Assembly (NCBI GenBank): GCA_002887195.1
Contig: PJAB01000112.1
Span: 1 to 41,477, forward strand
DNA: 41,477 nt
Source: Chrysochromulina parva
Taxonomy: Eukaryota > Haptophyta > Prymnesiales > Chrysochromulinaceae
Direction: 5' to 3'
Shown: positions 1-9,774 of the stretch, piece after piece
How positions within the stretch are numbered: position 1 is the first letter of the stretch
Layout: the number at the start of each line of letters is the position of its first letter
The notes under the pieces: model-generated
Databases searched by the model: none
Told to the model about the DNA's origin: nothing
The model's input: the letters and a program-made list of their open reading frames with translations, nothing else
Made by a program: the position numbers and the translations under genes

Positions 1-201
1 CTATCGTGACCGCACGAATAAACCATCCAGAAAGACCTATGGGGGGCACCGACGAATCTCAATGACCGAGCGACAAAAGGTGCACGGATTCCACACTTTT
101 TACCGGTCAGTAAGCTTGTAGCCTTCAAGTTTCTCTGCGCCCAATAGAACGCCCCGTTGTCGTTCTGAAGGCATTTACTCGCCTACGCTGCGAGCGCCAG
201 G
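1..201. other. 5' flank of the CFAP65-like gene
   Basis: No coding region, RNA gene or repeat was recognised here. It should hold the promoter and 5' UTR of the gene starting at 202, but no TATA-like or other core element stands out. Confidence 0.4.
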
Positions 202-3200
202 ATGCCAGCCATCAAGCCTGTCGGCCTGGGCGGTGACCCGGCCTCGTGGCCTGCTGGCAAGGCGTCCTCGTTGGTCAAGTCGCTGCGCGCTGACAGGCCA
301 GCGCCGCTGTCGCGCGCCGAGCGCATCCGGCGCTTTGGCGTCGACTGCGGCGACGGCCTGGTCTGGCAGCCGACCTGGGTGCCCGGCGGTGAGTACACGA
401 AGACACTCACTGTCAAGAACGTATCCAAGCAGGCCGTCACCGTCAAGTATAAGCTGCCGGACAGCAAATTCTTTAGCATGGCCTTTCCAGAGAAGATCAT
501 GCTCAATGCTGGCTTGTCGAAGACGGTGGAGGTTAGCTTCCGGCCGCAGCTGCTGGAGCCGTACGATGAAGTCATCGAATTCACGACGGACACGGGCTCG
601 TTCGTCGTGCCCATCCGCGCGATGATCCCGACCGTCGCGTGCCACGTACCCACGCACCTCGACTTTGGTTTCTGCCCGGTGAATGACGTTGAGACGCGCT
701 CCTTCCACGTGACCAACGATGGCGAGCTGCCCATCGAGTTTAGCCTGAGCTGCGAGGCGCCATTCACGCTGAAGCCCACGAGCGGCACGGTGCAACCGCG
801 CCAGCACGCGAGCATTGAGGTCACCTTTATTCCCAAGGATGCGTCGGTCTTCGTCGCGCAGTGCGTGTGCACCGTGGCTGGCGACAGGTCGCACACGATC
901 AAGATCGGCGGCATCGGCAAGTACCCGTTCCTCACGTGCTCATCGGAGCGCATCGACTGCGGCGCGGTGCTCACCAGCAACACGTTGACGAAGCACTTCA
1001 AGCTGCGCAACACGTCGCTCGTCTTCGCGCGCTTCGAGCTCGTGCGCGTCGACAACGACGTAGAGCCCAGCTTCGTCTTCCACCCGACGAGCGGCATCAT
1101 CCCGCCCGACGGCGAGCTCGACGTAGGCGTGCAGTTCCGGCCCAAGGTGACGGGCACGTTCACGTGCGACCACTACGAGGTGCGCACGCCCGGCGGCAAC
1201 ACGGTGCCCATCGAGTGCTCCGGCGAGGCCGTCGGGCCTGAGCTCGTCCTCTCCAAGGAGGTGATCAATTTCAACGACGTGATCATCCAGCTGCCGCGCC
1301 AGAGCTCGTCGCGCATCTTCGAGATCCACAACAAGTCGGAGATCCCGGTGCCGTTCCAGCTGCACTCGATCGAACCCAACGGACTCTTCACGCTCGAGCC
1401 CGCGCACGGCGTCGTGCCCCCCAACCTCTCCGCGCATGTCACCTTCACCTTCTCGCCGCCGGAGCCGGGCAACTACTACCGGCGCGTCTACGTGCTCTTC
1501 CACAACGCGGCGCCCAAAGCGGTGGACCTGATCGGCTCGGGCTACACGGAGAAGCGGCGGCCCATGCCGATCGCGCCGCGCTTCGTGGCCGAGTACCTGC
1601 ACCGTGAGCTGCGTAACCAGCATAGGCTGACACCGGACGAGCTGCAGGCCAAGGCGGACTTGCGCCGGATGGCGATGGCGTCGGGCGCCGTGGCCGACGA
1701 CGATGGCGAGCTCTTTGACCCAACGGTCTCGGAGATGTCGACGATGGTGACCGACCCGCGCTCCGAGGTGGCGCTCATGCGCGGCCTCTTCCGCGGCGCG
1801 TGCTGGCGCCAGGGCGCCGTCTACTTCGAGGAGGATAGGGTTGCCTTCGGCGAGGGCTCCCGCATCAAAATCTCCGAAGCGCGTACGGTGCGCCTGGTCA
1901 ACCGGACCAACGGCAAGCTCACGGTGCAGTGGGCCGTGCCCAACGGCTACGTCAACGGTGGGCCCAAGGACCTCAAGGCCGCCGTCTTCGCCGTCACGCC
2001 CGCGCAGTGCGACGTGGGACCCAACTCAACGGCCGAGTTCGCGGTCCAGTTTCGGCCGCAGTCGGATCAGCAATACTACGTGCAGTCCCTAGAGTGTTAC
2101 TGCTCCTTCAAGTCGATGCGCACGTTCCGGCTGGTGACCGAGGACAGCTTTGCGCTGCCCTGGTGCCTCTCGCTCACCGCCTCAGGGTACACCTTCGCGG
2201 CGGGCGCTGAGCAGTTCATCCCGCGGGGGATCCTCTCTCACTCCTTGCTCACCTTCCCCGCGGTGCACTGCGGCGACGCCTCCTTCCAAACGATCTCGAT
2301 TCGAAACGACAACGACACGCCGATGCTCTTCGAGGTGTCCGACCTGGCCTCCTCCTTTGCCATCCTGCCCGCCGTCGGCGTCGTCCCGGCGGGAGAGACC
2401 CAGCTGCTCGCTGTGCGCTTCCAACCTGCCGATGCGAGGCGCTACCGCACCACCGCGATGCTCACGCTCAACAACGACGGCGGCGCGGCCATCCCGCTTC
2501 AGCTCGTGGGCACCGGGTGCAAGGCTGCGCTCACGATGCCCTCGAAGCTCTACATGCCAACCGCGTGCGTGGGCGCCGCGTCGCATGCGAAGCTCACCTT
2601 GACGAACCCGAGCCGGCTGCCCCTCGCGTACGAATGGGATATCCCCGAGAAGCTCGTCGGGCTGCTCACCGTCGACTGCCCCGCGGGTGTGCTGCGTGGG
2701 CGCGAGTCCATCGAGCTCGACTGGAGGTTTGCGCCCAACGCAGACCGGACGTACCTTGCCAAGGTGCCCTGCCTCGTCTCGCCCCTCGATGACGGCGTCG
2801 ACGGCGGCAACCACGAGATCGTCAAGCAGATCTTGCACGTGAGCGGAGTCGGCTCGTCGGGCGTCATCCAAGCGGATCCGCCCGTAGTCGACTTCAAGAC
2901 GGTGCTCGTGGGCAACTCGCACCGGCGCACGCTCACGCTGATCAACTCGAGCCCTGTCGACCTGTGGTACTCCCTCTCGTTCACGCGCGAGGGCGACCCG
3001 GCCTTGCACGTGTCTGGCCTGCGAGCGGACGAGCTGATCCACTGCGAGCAGAACGAGGGCCTCGTGCCCGCACGCAACACGATGGACGTGAAGCTGGTGC
3101 TGAAGCCGCCGCGGCGCGAGACGTTCGAGTTCTCGGTGCGCTGCACGCTGCGGCCGGGCAAGTCGGCCGGGCTCGGCAACTCGACACGGACCGCGGGCGG

Positions 3201-5712
3201 CGTGCCTCTGTCGCCTGAGCCTCCAGAGCACCACCCGTCGCTGCCGCTCGGGCTTGGTGAGCTGCTCGGCCCGCCGCGCGAGCTGTGCCGCGTGACGGCG
3301 ATGGCCGACTTTCCGCAGCTGCAGGTCTGCGACGTGCGGCTCGCGGGCGTTTCGCAGGAGATCTTGTGGCAGCAGCTGCGAGTGCCCGAGCTCAACGCCG
3401 AGCTGCGCAGTATCTTGTCCGAGGCAGAGCTCAAGGTGATGAGCTCTGAGGGCGCCTCGAGCATGGGCGACATTGCGTCGCTTCAGGCGACGCTGCCGGT
3501 GGTCGATATGATGATGCCGCCCGCGCTGCCCGGCGACCCGACCATGACGCTCCACCTGCTCGTGCGCAACGTGGGCGAGCTCGGCGCCTCCTTCCGTCTG
3601 CGCTACCCGACCGAGATGGAGCTGCAGATCGAGCACTGGGCCGACAAGGGCGAGCCGACGGCCCGGGAGCTCAAGCAGCATCTGATCGTTGACAAGGGCG
3701 TGCTCGCGGTCTCTCCCAAGATGGCGGAGCTCGCGCCCGGCGAGGATGTCGAGCTGCTTGTCAAGATGCGTCACTTCCGCGCCGACGACTACGAGCTGCC
3801 CGTGCTGCTCCAGATCACGTCGGGACGGCAGCTCACGCTCAACATCAAGGGTCGGACGCTCGCGCTCGGCGAAAAGTACCTGCACATCCCGCTGCGCGAA
3901 GTCGTCCTTCCACCGACCCCGATCGGGCTGCAGACGCCGCAGCGGCACACATTCGAGCTGCCCAACTATTCGGACGTGCCGTTGCCTTTCGAGGTCCAGC
4001 TGCAGCAGGTGTATAACCTCAACGCGTCCAATTTCAACTTCCCCATCCTCGTGTGCGAGAACCCGTCGGGCATCATCCCGCCTGGCGGCGTGGCGCACGT
4101 CGCCTTCCGATTCAACCCACTCGAGGTTAAAGATTATCACGTGGCGCTGCCCGTCGCACTCGGCGCTGCGGGCACGCGCACGTTCGTGCTGCTTGCCTCG
4201 GGCTACCACCCACGCGAGCCCACGGAGTACGAGGCCTTCTTGAGCCGGCAGCGCGAGCTGATGCCGCCCGCGCAGCAGCTGATCCCCGAGAGGCAGCCTA
4301 TGCGCCTCTCTTTTGATCGCGCGCTCTTTGGGCAGGTGCCGCAGGGTGCGACCTTGCGCAAGCTGCTCGTGCTGCGCAACGTGCACTCAATGCCGTGCGA
4401 CTTTGCTTGGGATACCACCCATCCCCTGTGGGGCACCATCCTCTCCATCTACCCCTCCTCGGGCACCGTGGGCGCGGGCAAGCACCTGTGCTGCAAGTTG
4501 TCCCTCAACGGTATCGGGCCGCCCGAGGAGCTCCGCACGCACCTCACGTGCATGCTCTCGCCGCACATCGACCCGAACGCGCTCACTGAGACCGAGCGGC
4601 TCGCAGCTGCCAACGCCTTCGCCACGGGCACGCTTGGGCTGCTGCCAGCGACCCACCCGCTCGCGGCGGGGACCGCGCTGCGCCCGCGATCAGACTCGCG
4701 CATCCCTGTGACCGAGCTTCAGCCCAAGCTGCGCGGGCTGCAGGCGCTCATTCACATCGAGGAGCGAGAATCGCGCCGGCAGGCGGCCGCTGCGGGCATG
4801 ACCGCGCAGGAGTACGCGATGACAGCCGCTGCGTCGCAGGTGCAGCAGGTGACGCTGCCGCCCTCGCAGGCGGGCGACCTCGGCCCAGCGCCGCCGCCGC
4901 CGCCGCCGCAGCTCCTGCTCGATGTGCGCGCGTGCATCTCACCGACCGAAGTGCTCGCAGCCGGCGGCGTCGACATGACGCGCTTCTACCTGCCGCGTGC
5001 GCTGCAGCCGACCGAGTTCCCGCCGCCGCCCTCGGCTGGCACTGCCACCTCGAGCCCGAGGACGCTGCCACCCGTGCAGGCGGAGCAACGCGAGACCGTC
5101 GAGGTGCTCGTCGCGATGATGCTTGATGAGGTGCTCAACGACAATACCATCCGGCGCGCCATCAACTCCGTCGATGTCGAGCCCACGCCCTGGTTCCGCC
5201 AGATCACCGAGTCGCGCTTGCCCGGCGCCGCCGCGGCCGCGGCCGCAGTCGCAGCGGCCGAAGAGGACGCAGCGGAGGACGCAGCGGCCGCAGCCTCGCG
5301 CAGGCAATCTCGCAGGCCGAGCACGGAGGTCGTCAACGCGCCGACGGCGCAGGGCTTCGCCGCCGTCGCGGGTGCGACCGGCCAGGGCTTTGGAGCCGCC
5401 GTGCCGCCGCCCGCCGCCCCAGCGTCGGTGGCAGACGTGGACATTGCCGACCAGACCCTCGAAGCTCAGATTGAGGCGGCCGATCGGCTCGCGCGCGCGC
5501 AGCGTCGAGCGGCGGAGGTGGAGCGCAGGCGTCGCGAGGCCGAGACGTCGGCGCGCGTGCGCGGCGGCGCCGAGTTCCAGGAGCTCGTGGCGTACGTGCT
5601 CGAGGGGACGCTCTTCAATCTCGTATCCGAGGTGTCGCTCGGCGAGTTCCCGCTCGACACGGTGCCGCGCCAGATAGTGAGATCCGTCGAGATCGCGCCG
5701 GAGGGGCCGTGA
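202..5712 (+). CDS. CFAP65-like ciliary protein (ASH/MSP-type Ig repeats)
   Basis: Single open frame of 1,836 codons with an ATG at 202. The protein is a chain of Ig-like beta-sandwich repeats of the ASPM-SPD2-Hydin/MSP type. Each has a pattern like 'F..V.....R.F...N....P..F' followed by 'P..G...P.....V.F.P', as in the stretches near residues 50-140 and 160-250. The conserved N-terminal block, the repeat spacing and the length match CFAP65 (CCDC108), a central-apparatus/axonemal protein of about 1,900 residues needed for ciliary motility. HYDIN and CFAP47 share the fold and are the main alternatives. A proline run lies near residue 1564, an alanine-rich stretch near 1675-1710, and a basic coiled segment follows before a conserved C-terminal helix. 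No intron was found over 5.5 kb, in contrast to the giant gene. The family call is by eye. Confidence 0.8.
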   Translation: MPAIKPVGLGGDPASWPAGKASSLVKSLRADRPAPLSRAERIRRFGVDCGDGLVWQPTWVPGGEYTKTLTVKNVSKQAVTVKYKLPDSKFFSMAFPEKIMLNAGLSKTVEVSFRPQLLEPYDEVIEFTTDTGSFVVPIRAMIPTVACHVPTHLDFGFCPVNDVETRSFHVTNDGELPIEFSLSCEAPFTLKPTSGTVQPRQHASIEVTFIPKDASVFVAQCVCTVAGDRSHTIKIGGIGKYPFLTCSSERIDCGAVLTSNTLTKHFKLRNTSLVFARFELVRVDNDVEPSFVFHPTSGIIPPDGELDVGVQFRPKVTGTFTCDHYEVRTPGGNTVPIECSGEAVGPELVLSKEVINFNDVIIQLPRQSSSRIFEIHNKSEIPVPFQLHSIEPNGLFTLEPAHGVVPPNLSAHVTFTFSPPEPGNYYRRVYVLFHNAAPKAVDLIGSGYTEKRRPMPIAPRFVAEYLHRELRNQHRLTPDELQAKADLRRMAMASGAVADDDGELFDPTVSEMSTMVTDPRSEVALMRGLFRGACWRQGAVYFEEDRVAFGEGSRIKISEARTVRLVNRTNGKLTVQWAVPNGYVNGGPKDLKAAVFAVTPAQCDVGPNSTAEFAVQFRPQSDQQYYVQSLECYCSFKSMRTFRLVTEDSFALPWCLSLTASGYTFAAGAEQFIPRGILSHSLLTFPAVHCGDASFQTISIRNDNDTPMLFEVSDLASSFAILPAVGVVPAGETQLLAVRFQPADARRYRTTAMLTLNNDGGAAIPLQLVGTGCKAALTMPSKLYMPTACVGAASHAKLTLTNPSRLPLAYEWDIPEKLVGLLTVDCPAGVLRGRESIELDWRFAPNADRTYLAKVPCLVSPLDDGVDGGNHEIVKQILHVSGVGSSGVIQADPPVVDFKTVLVGNSHRRTLTLINSSPVDLWYSLSFTREGDPALHVSGLRADELIHCEQNEGLVPARNTMDVKLVLKPPRRETFEFSVRCTLRPGKSAGLGNSTRTAGGVPLSPEPPEHHPSLPLGLGELLGPPRELCRVTAMADFPQLQVCDVRLAGVSQEILWQQLRVPELNAELRSILSEAELKVMSSEGASSMGDIASLQATLPVVDMMMPPALPGDPTMTLHLLVRNVGELGASFRLRYPTEMELQIEHWADKGEPTARELKQHLIVDKGVLAVSPKMAELAPGEDVELLVKMRHFRADDYELPVLLQITSGRQLTLNIKGRTLALGEKYLHIPLREVVLPPTPIGLQTPQRHTFELPNYSDVPLPFEVQLQQVYNLNASNFNFPILVCENPSGIIPPGGVAHVAFRFNPLEVKDYHVALPVALGAAGTRTFVLLASGYHPREPTEYEAFLSRQRELMPPAQQLIPERQPMRLSFDRALFGQVPQGATLRKLLVLRNVHSMPCDFAWDTTHPLWGTILSIYPSSGTVGAGKHLCCKLSLNGIGPPEELRTHLTCMLSPHIDPNALTETERLAAANAFATGTLGLLPATHPLAAGTALRPRSDSRIPVTELQPKLRGLQALIHIEERESRRQAAAAGMTAQEYAMTAAASQVQQVTLPPSQAGDLGPAPPPPPPQLLLDVRACISPTEVLAAGGVDMTRFYLPRALQPTEFPPPPSAGTATSSPRTLPPVQAEQRETVEVLVAMMLDEVLNDNTIRRAINSVDVEPTPWFRQITESRLPGAAAAAAAVAAAEEDAAEDAAAAASRRQSRRPSTEVVNAPTAQGFAAVAGATGQGFGAAVPPPAAPASVADVDIADQTLEAQIEAADRLARAQRRAAEVERRRREAETSARVRGGAEFQELVAYVLEGTLFNLVSEVSLGEFPLDTVPRQIVRSVEIAPEGP

Positions 5713-6174
5713 CGAGCGACACAGGAGCCGTGCTGTGTGCGTGAGTGATGACGGTGGTCGAGTGCTGTGTCCCAGTGATGTCTCATGAGTGTGACCGACC
5801 GAGTCGACCTACGATGTCGCCGGCGCAACGCGCTGCATGCGTCAAGTTGTTGAGTGTACCAGTCTCTGTGAGTCGCGCGTTTTAAGTTAACCGTTTATGG
5901 TTTATGATGAGTCGCCTGTCCGCGCAGGGCTCGAGCCCGCACACGCGCACGACGTACGAGAGTCGCGGACTCAGTCTCAGAACGTCCTCAGAAGCGAGAA
6001 GGCAGCTGTCCACCTGACCACCTCGTCCAAACCTCGTCCATTCTCGTACGTGAGCTCGTTAATGGATATATTTTGAATGCCGCAGACGCTCGCCAGGATG
6101 TACAAATCAAAAATATCGAAATGTGGAATTTGCATGCGCGTGCACCGGCCACAAAACAACAATCAAGATTCAAG
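5713..6174. other. Intergenic region between CFAP65-like and ankyrin genes
   Basis: About 460 nt holding the 3' flank of the upstream gene and the 5' flank of the ankyrin gene. The middle part is more AT-rich than its surroundings. The frame of the ankyrin gene extends upstream to an ATG at 6073, but that would put 34 residues ahead of a good signal peptide. No other gene or repeat was seen. Confidence 0.4.
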
Positions 6175-7749
6175 ATGAAGCTGGTCATCCTTGTCGGGAT
6201 CGCACTTGTATCTGCACAAGATGTATATAGATTGCACGACGCTGCGAGAGAAGGCGACGTTGATAAATTGAAGGCTCTGGTGGCGGCGGGTGCATCGCTT
6301 GAAGCGCAGGCTGATAACGAAGCCACGCCACTGCACTTGGCTGCGATGCACGGCCAGACAGAGTCGATCAAGGCTCTGGTGGCGGCGGGTGCATCGCTTG
6401 AAGCGCAGGCTGATAACGAAGCCACGCCACTGCACTTGGCTGCGATGCACGGCCAGACAGAGTCGATCAAGGCGCTGGTGGAGGCGGGTGCGTTGGTTGA
6501 TGCGCAGGCTCGTGACAAATACACGCCACTGCACTTGGCTGCGGAGCACGGCCATACAGAATCGGTCGAGGCGCTTCTCGCGGTAGGTGCGTCAGTTCAT
6601 GCGCGGGCAGACCGTGGAACCACGGCGCTGCACAAGGCAGCGATGAACGGCCACTCTGAGTCCACCAAAGCGCTGTTGGCAGCAGGCGCATCAGTCAATG
6701 CGCAGGGCGACAACAGAGCCCTGCCGCTGCACTGGGCTGCATTTCAGGGCCATTCGCATACTATCCTTGTGTTGCTGGAGGCGGGCGCATCGGCCGAGGC
6801 GCAGGATGACCAGAAAATCACCCCGCTGCACTGGGCTGCGGGGGGAGACCATACAGAGTCGATCAAGGTGCTGTTGGCGGCGGGTGCGGCTGTGGATATG
6901 CAGGATAAGAACAATGCGACGCCGCTACACTGGGCTGCGAAGAAAGGCCATACCCAGTCGATCATAGTATTGGTGTCGGCGGGTGCATATGTGGATGCGC
7001 AGGGCGGCGGCGCTTCGCTCGAGGCGCACGGTGACAAGAAGGCGACGCCCCTTCACATGGCCGCAATGCACGGCCACTCGGAGTCGATCAAGGCGCTGGT
7101 GGCGGCGGGTGCAACGGTGGATGCGCGCGACGACGAGAACGCCACGCCACTGCACTGGGCTGCTGGGACGGGTGATCTCAACACTGATTCTCTCTGAGTC
7201 CGTCTGACTGAATCCGTCTCATCGCAGGCCTTTGTTGGTGTCTGTTGGTGTGACTGATTGCCTCCCTCATCAAGTAGCAGGTACCAAGGAGCACCTGATG
7301 ACCTCTGATGACCTATGATGACCTCTGATGACCTCTGACGGCCTTATTCCTCAGGTACCCCGGAGTGGTCCAGCAATGCGGAGTCGATCGAGGCGCTCGT
7401 GGTGGCGGGTGCGCCGCTCGAGGCGCACAACGACAAGAAAGCCACCCCGTTGCACTTGGCGGCGATGCACGGCTATCCTGACTCAGTCAAGGCACTGGTG
7501 GCAGCGGGTGCGTCGCTGGGGTCGCAGGGTGACAAGAAAGCCACCCCGTTGCACTTGGCGGCGATGCACGGCAGACTGGATTCGATCATTGTGCTCCTCG
7601 CGGCAGGTGCGTCGGTCGATGCGCTGGACGACGAAAATTCCACGCCGCTTCACATGGCCACGGAGCAGGGCCGTTCGGAGTCGATCGAGGTGCTGGTGGC
7701 GGCGCGTGCGGCGCTTGAGACTCGAACCGACGAAAAAGACGAAGTGTGA
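6175..7749 (+). CDS. Ankyrin-repeat protein with N-terminal signal peptide (2 exons)
   Basis: Exons 6175-7171 and 7355-7749, giving 463 residues. The ATG at 6175 is preferred over the in-frame ATG at 6073 because the protein then starts MKLVILVGIALVSAQ, a typical signal peptide. The rest is a continuous run of 33-residue ankyrin repeats of the 'TPLHLAAMHG..ESIKALVAAGA' type. The 183-nt intron has a GT donor (ACGG|GTGATC) and a TTCCTCAG acceptor. Splicing joins phase 1 to phase 1 and continues the ankyrin array. Read alone, the second exon would look like a separate 116-residue gene, but it begins in the middle of a repeat. The function is unknown beyond likely protein binding. Secretion or ER entry is inferred only from the leader. 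Confidence 0.75.
6271..6468 (+). repeat. Exact 99-bp tandem duplication of one ankyrin repeat
   Basis: Units 6271-6369 and 6370-6468 appear identical by eye. Each encodes one 33-residue ankyrin unit. A third copy starting at 6469 is diverged. This is recent in-frame repeat expansion. Confidence 0.9.
7172..7354 (+). other. Intron of the ankyrin gene (family A)
   Basis: A 183-nt GT-AG intron with a run of CTGATGACCT units at about 7290-7340 on the plus strand. The same motif fills the introns of the minus-strand genes, always in the sense orientation of its host transcript. Confidence 0.75.
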
Positions 7750-8025
7750 TCGCAACTGCGTCGCGCCACGTCCGCGCCTCTGAAGCAACGTGAGCGAGGG
7801 GAGAGAGATGGAGGTTCACTCGACCGGTAGGAAACGAAAGTTTGCTTTGGGTGACCGGACCATACCCCCCCGGTACCTAGTACACGCACGCACCCTAGGG
7901 TCAGCATGCCTTCTCGAACATGATGGGCGCGTAGTATGAACTTACAGGTGTTGAGACCAGACAGTATGGTACGCATGATGGTACGGTCTGCGGTGATACA
8001 TGCACAGACTCTTTAGCCGCTCTCA
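7750..8025. other. Intergenic region between convergent gene ends
   Basis: Holds the 3' flanks of the ankyrin gene (plus) and the lipid kinase gene (minus). Apart from a short C-run near 7866 nothing was recognised. Confidence 0.4.
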
Positions 8026-9478
8026 CTAAGAGGGCGGCGACTGGCCGGGCGTGAGCAGCGTCAAGGCTGCTGGGAGCACAGTCGTCTTGAGGGGCGTAAC
8101 TCCTATGATATCGCCGTCAACCATCAGCTCCAGTGGCGGCTGCCCAGCCGCCGTCGCGAGCTCGATTGAGGAGGTCGCGAACTTGTACGACACGAGCTTG
8201 TCGTGGATGTGCTTACCGCCGGCCTTGATCATGCCATCGAGCTTGAGCGCCTTGAGCACACCAATATGGCTGGGCGTGTACATGATGTCGATCTTGCCAT
8301 CGTCGAGCTGCGCCCTCGGGCACACGCGGATCGAGGCGCCCGTGTGCTTGTTGTTCATCATGCAAATGACGAAACAGCCAAACTCGTGTTTCTCGCCGTC
8401 GATGGTGAACGTACACGGAGGGGACTTGCGACCAAATGCGAGCTTCACGATCTCGAGCGTCTGGGTGAACGAGTACCTGGTTCATCAGAGGCCATCAGAG
8501 GTCATCAGGTCCTCAGAGCAATCAGATGATGGGTGAACGAGTACCTGGTTCATCAGAGGTCATCAGAGGTCATCAGGTCATCAGAGCAATCAGATGATGG
8601 GTGAACGAGTACCTGGCGGGGCCCATCCAGCGGCGCGTCTCGGCCTTGGCATTGATGACGACGCCAAAGCCCGCGGTCACAATGTTGATCGAGTACCGGG
8701 TGAGAGGCGTCGTGCCGTCCGGTCCGAAGCACTCCAGCCTGGACAAGTCCACCTTGCGCGTGAGACCGCCCATGATGACGGCGACGGCCGCGCGCACGGC
8801 TGCCTCGCCGCGCTGCTTCTTGCCCATCACGTCGTGCATGAACGTGTTGCCGGTGCCGCCGGGCAGGAAGCCGATGGCGCAAGATGGTTGCGGCTCGCGG
8901 CGCATGAAACCGTTGATTACCTCGGAGAGCGTGCCGTCGCCTCCAAGTGCGCAGAGAGCGTCCACTCCGGTCAAGTCCGCGGTTTCAGCGAGGCCCACGC
9001 CGTGGCCGGAGTGCTGTGTGGCCAGTGCAACCACCTCGACGCCGGCCTCCTTGAATGCAGGGTTCACCACGTTGTCCATGAGCTTCTGGCCGCGCTTGCC
9101 ACCTGATACAGGGTTGTAAATGACAACGACCTTTTTAACCGAGATGGCCTCGCTCGCCGCCGTAGTGAATGGCGCGAGTAGCGGCGGCTTGCCCTTTGTT
9201 GAAGCTGGTGGAGCTTCAGGAGGTCCCGGTGGTGGTGAAGCGGGCGTCACCGCCACCACCTCCGGGATCTCAACCGCCACCGCCGGGATCTCAACCGCCT
9301 CGGGTGTCACCGGCGCCGGAACCTCCTTCATCTCAGTTGAAGTGGGCATATCAACTACCGCCGCCGAACCCTCCTGAGCCTCGGTTGAAGCGGGTGGTGG
9401 TGGCGGATACTCCGGAGCCTCGGTTGAAGCGGGCGTGTCGACCACTGCCACTGCGACTTCTCCAACCTCGGATGCCAT
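8026..9478 (-). CDS. Lipid kinase, DAG kinase / sphingoid-base kinase family (2 exons)
   Basis: Exons 9478-8613 and 8476-8026, about 438 residues, starting at ATG 9478; the frame is open further upstream but has no ATG there. The N-terminal ~110 residues are Pro/Glu/Thr/Ala-rich, with repeats of the TEAPE kind, and look disordered. The catalytic domain follows: 'VVVIYNPVSGGKRG', then 'CALGGDGTLSEVINGF' with the GGDGT nucleotide-binding motif, then 'GFLPGGTGNTF'. These are the three signature motifs of the DAGK catalytic fold. The C-terminal half, with 'ASIRVCPRAQLDDGKIDIM' and a final 'MVDGDIIGVTPL', matches the beta-sandwich half of the same enzymes. It should phosphorylate a lipid hydroxyl (diacylglycerol, sphingoid base or ceramide); the substrate cannot be told. 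The join AG|G keeps the frame (R-Y-S-F-T). Confidence 0.85.
8477..8612 (-). other. Intron made of two tandem 68-bp GT...AG units
   Basis: The AG|GT boundary with its flank CAGGTACTCGTTCACCCA occurs three times: at the donor (8612), in the middle (8544) and at the acceptor (8476). The spacing is exactly 68 bp each time. The 136-nt intron is therefore two tandem copies of one unit, each beginning GTACTCG and ending CCAG. Only removal of the whole 136 nt restores the kinase frame; using the middle site shifts the frame. Confidence 0.9.
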
Positions 9479-9774
9479 TGCGACACAGGGGCGGATCGGA
9501 ATCAAATTCGGAATGGTGGAGGAATCTTGCACAGGAATCTCCGGTTTTGAGGTCGTGCCCACAACCGCGCTCAAATTGCAAGAAAGCTCCGCTGCGTACG
9601 GTCAACGCTAGTACTGAGTACATTGTAATCGCTCTCGTGGGCTAGGGACCCTCGTAGGTCCCTTGGCTCGACTCGATCCCTACACGTTTCACAGGTCCTA
9701 CGCATTCGAGCCCTGGGCGGGAACCTGACCCCACAGGATTGAAACGACACGTCTCAGTCGCTGCGCCGGCAAAA
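9479..9774. other. Intergenic region upstream of the lipid kinase
   Basis: About 296 nt between the stop of the LOV kinase gene and the ATG of the lipid kinase gene, both on the minus strand. No motif was recognised. Confidence 0.4.

Noticed and set aside
2182..4386. Long open frame of 734 codons antisense to the CFAP65-like gene
   Set aside because: It is His/Arg-rich with no domain pattern and mirrors a GC-rich coding strand. The sense frame has clear Ig-like repeats.
7399..7749. Separate small ankyrin gene starting at 7399
   Set aside because: The first codon is inside an ankyrin repeat, and an in-phase intron (7172-7354) joins it to the gene upstream.
9479..9574. Longer N-terminus of the lipid kinase starting at 9574
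   Set aside because: The codon at 9574 is TTG; the first ATG in frame is at 9478.
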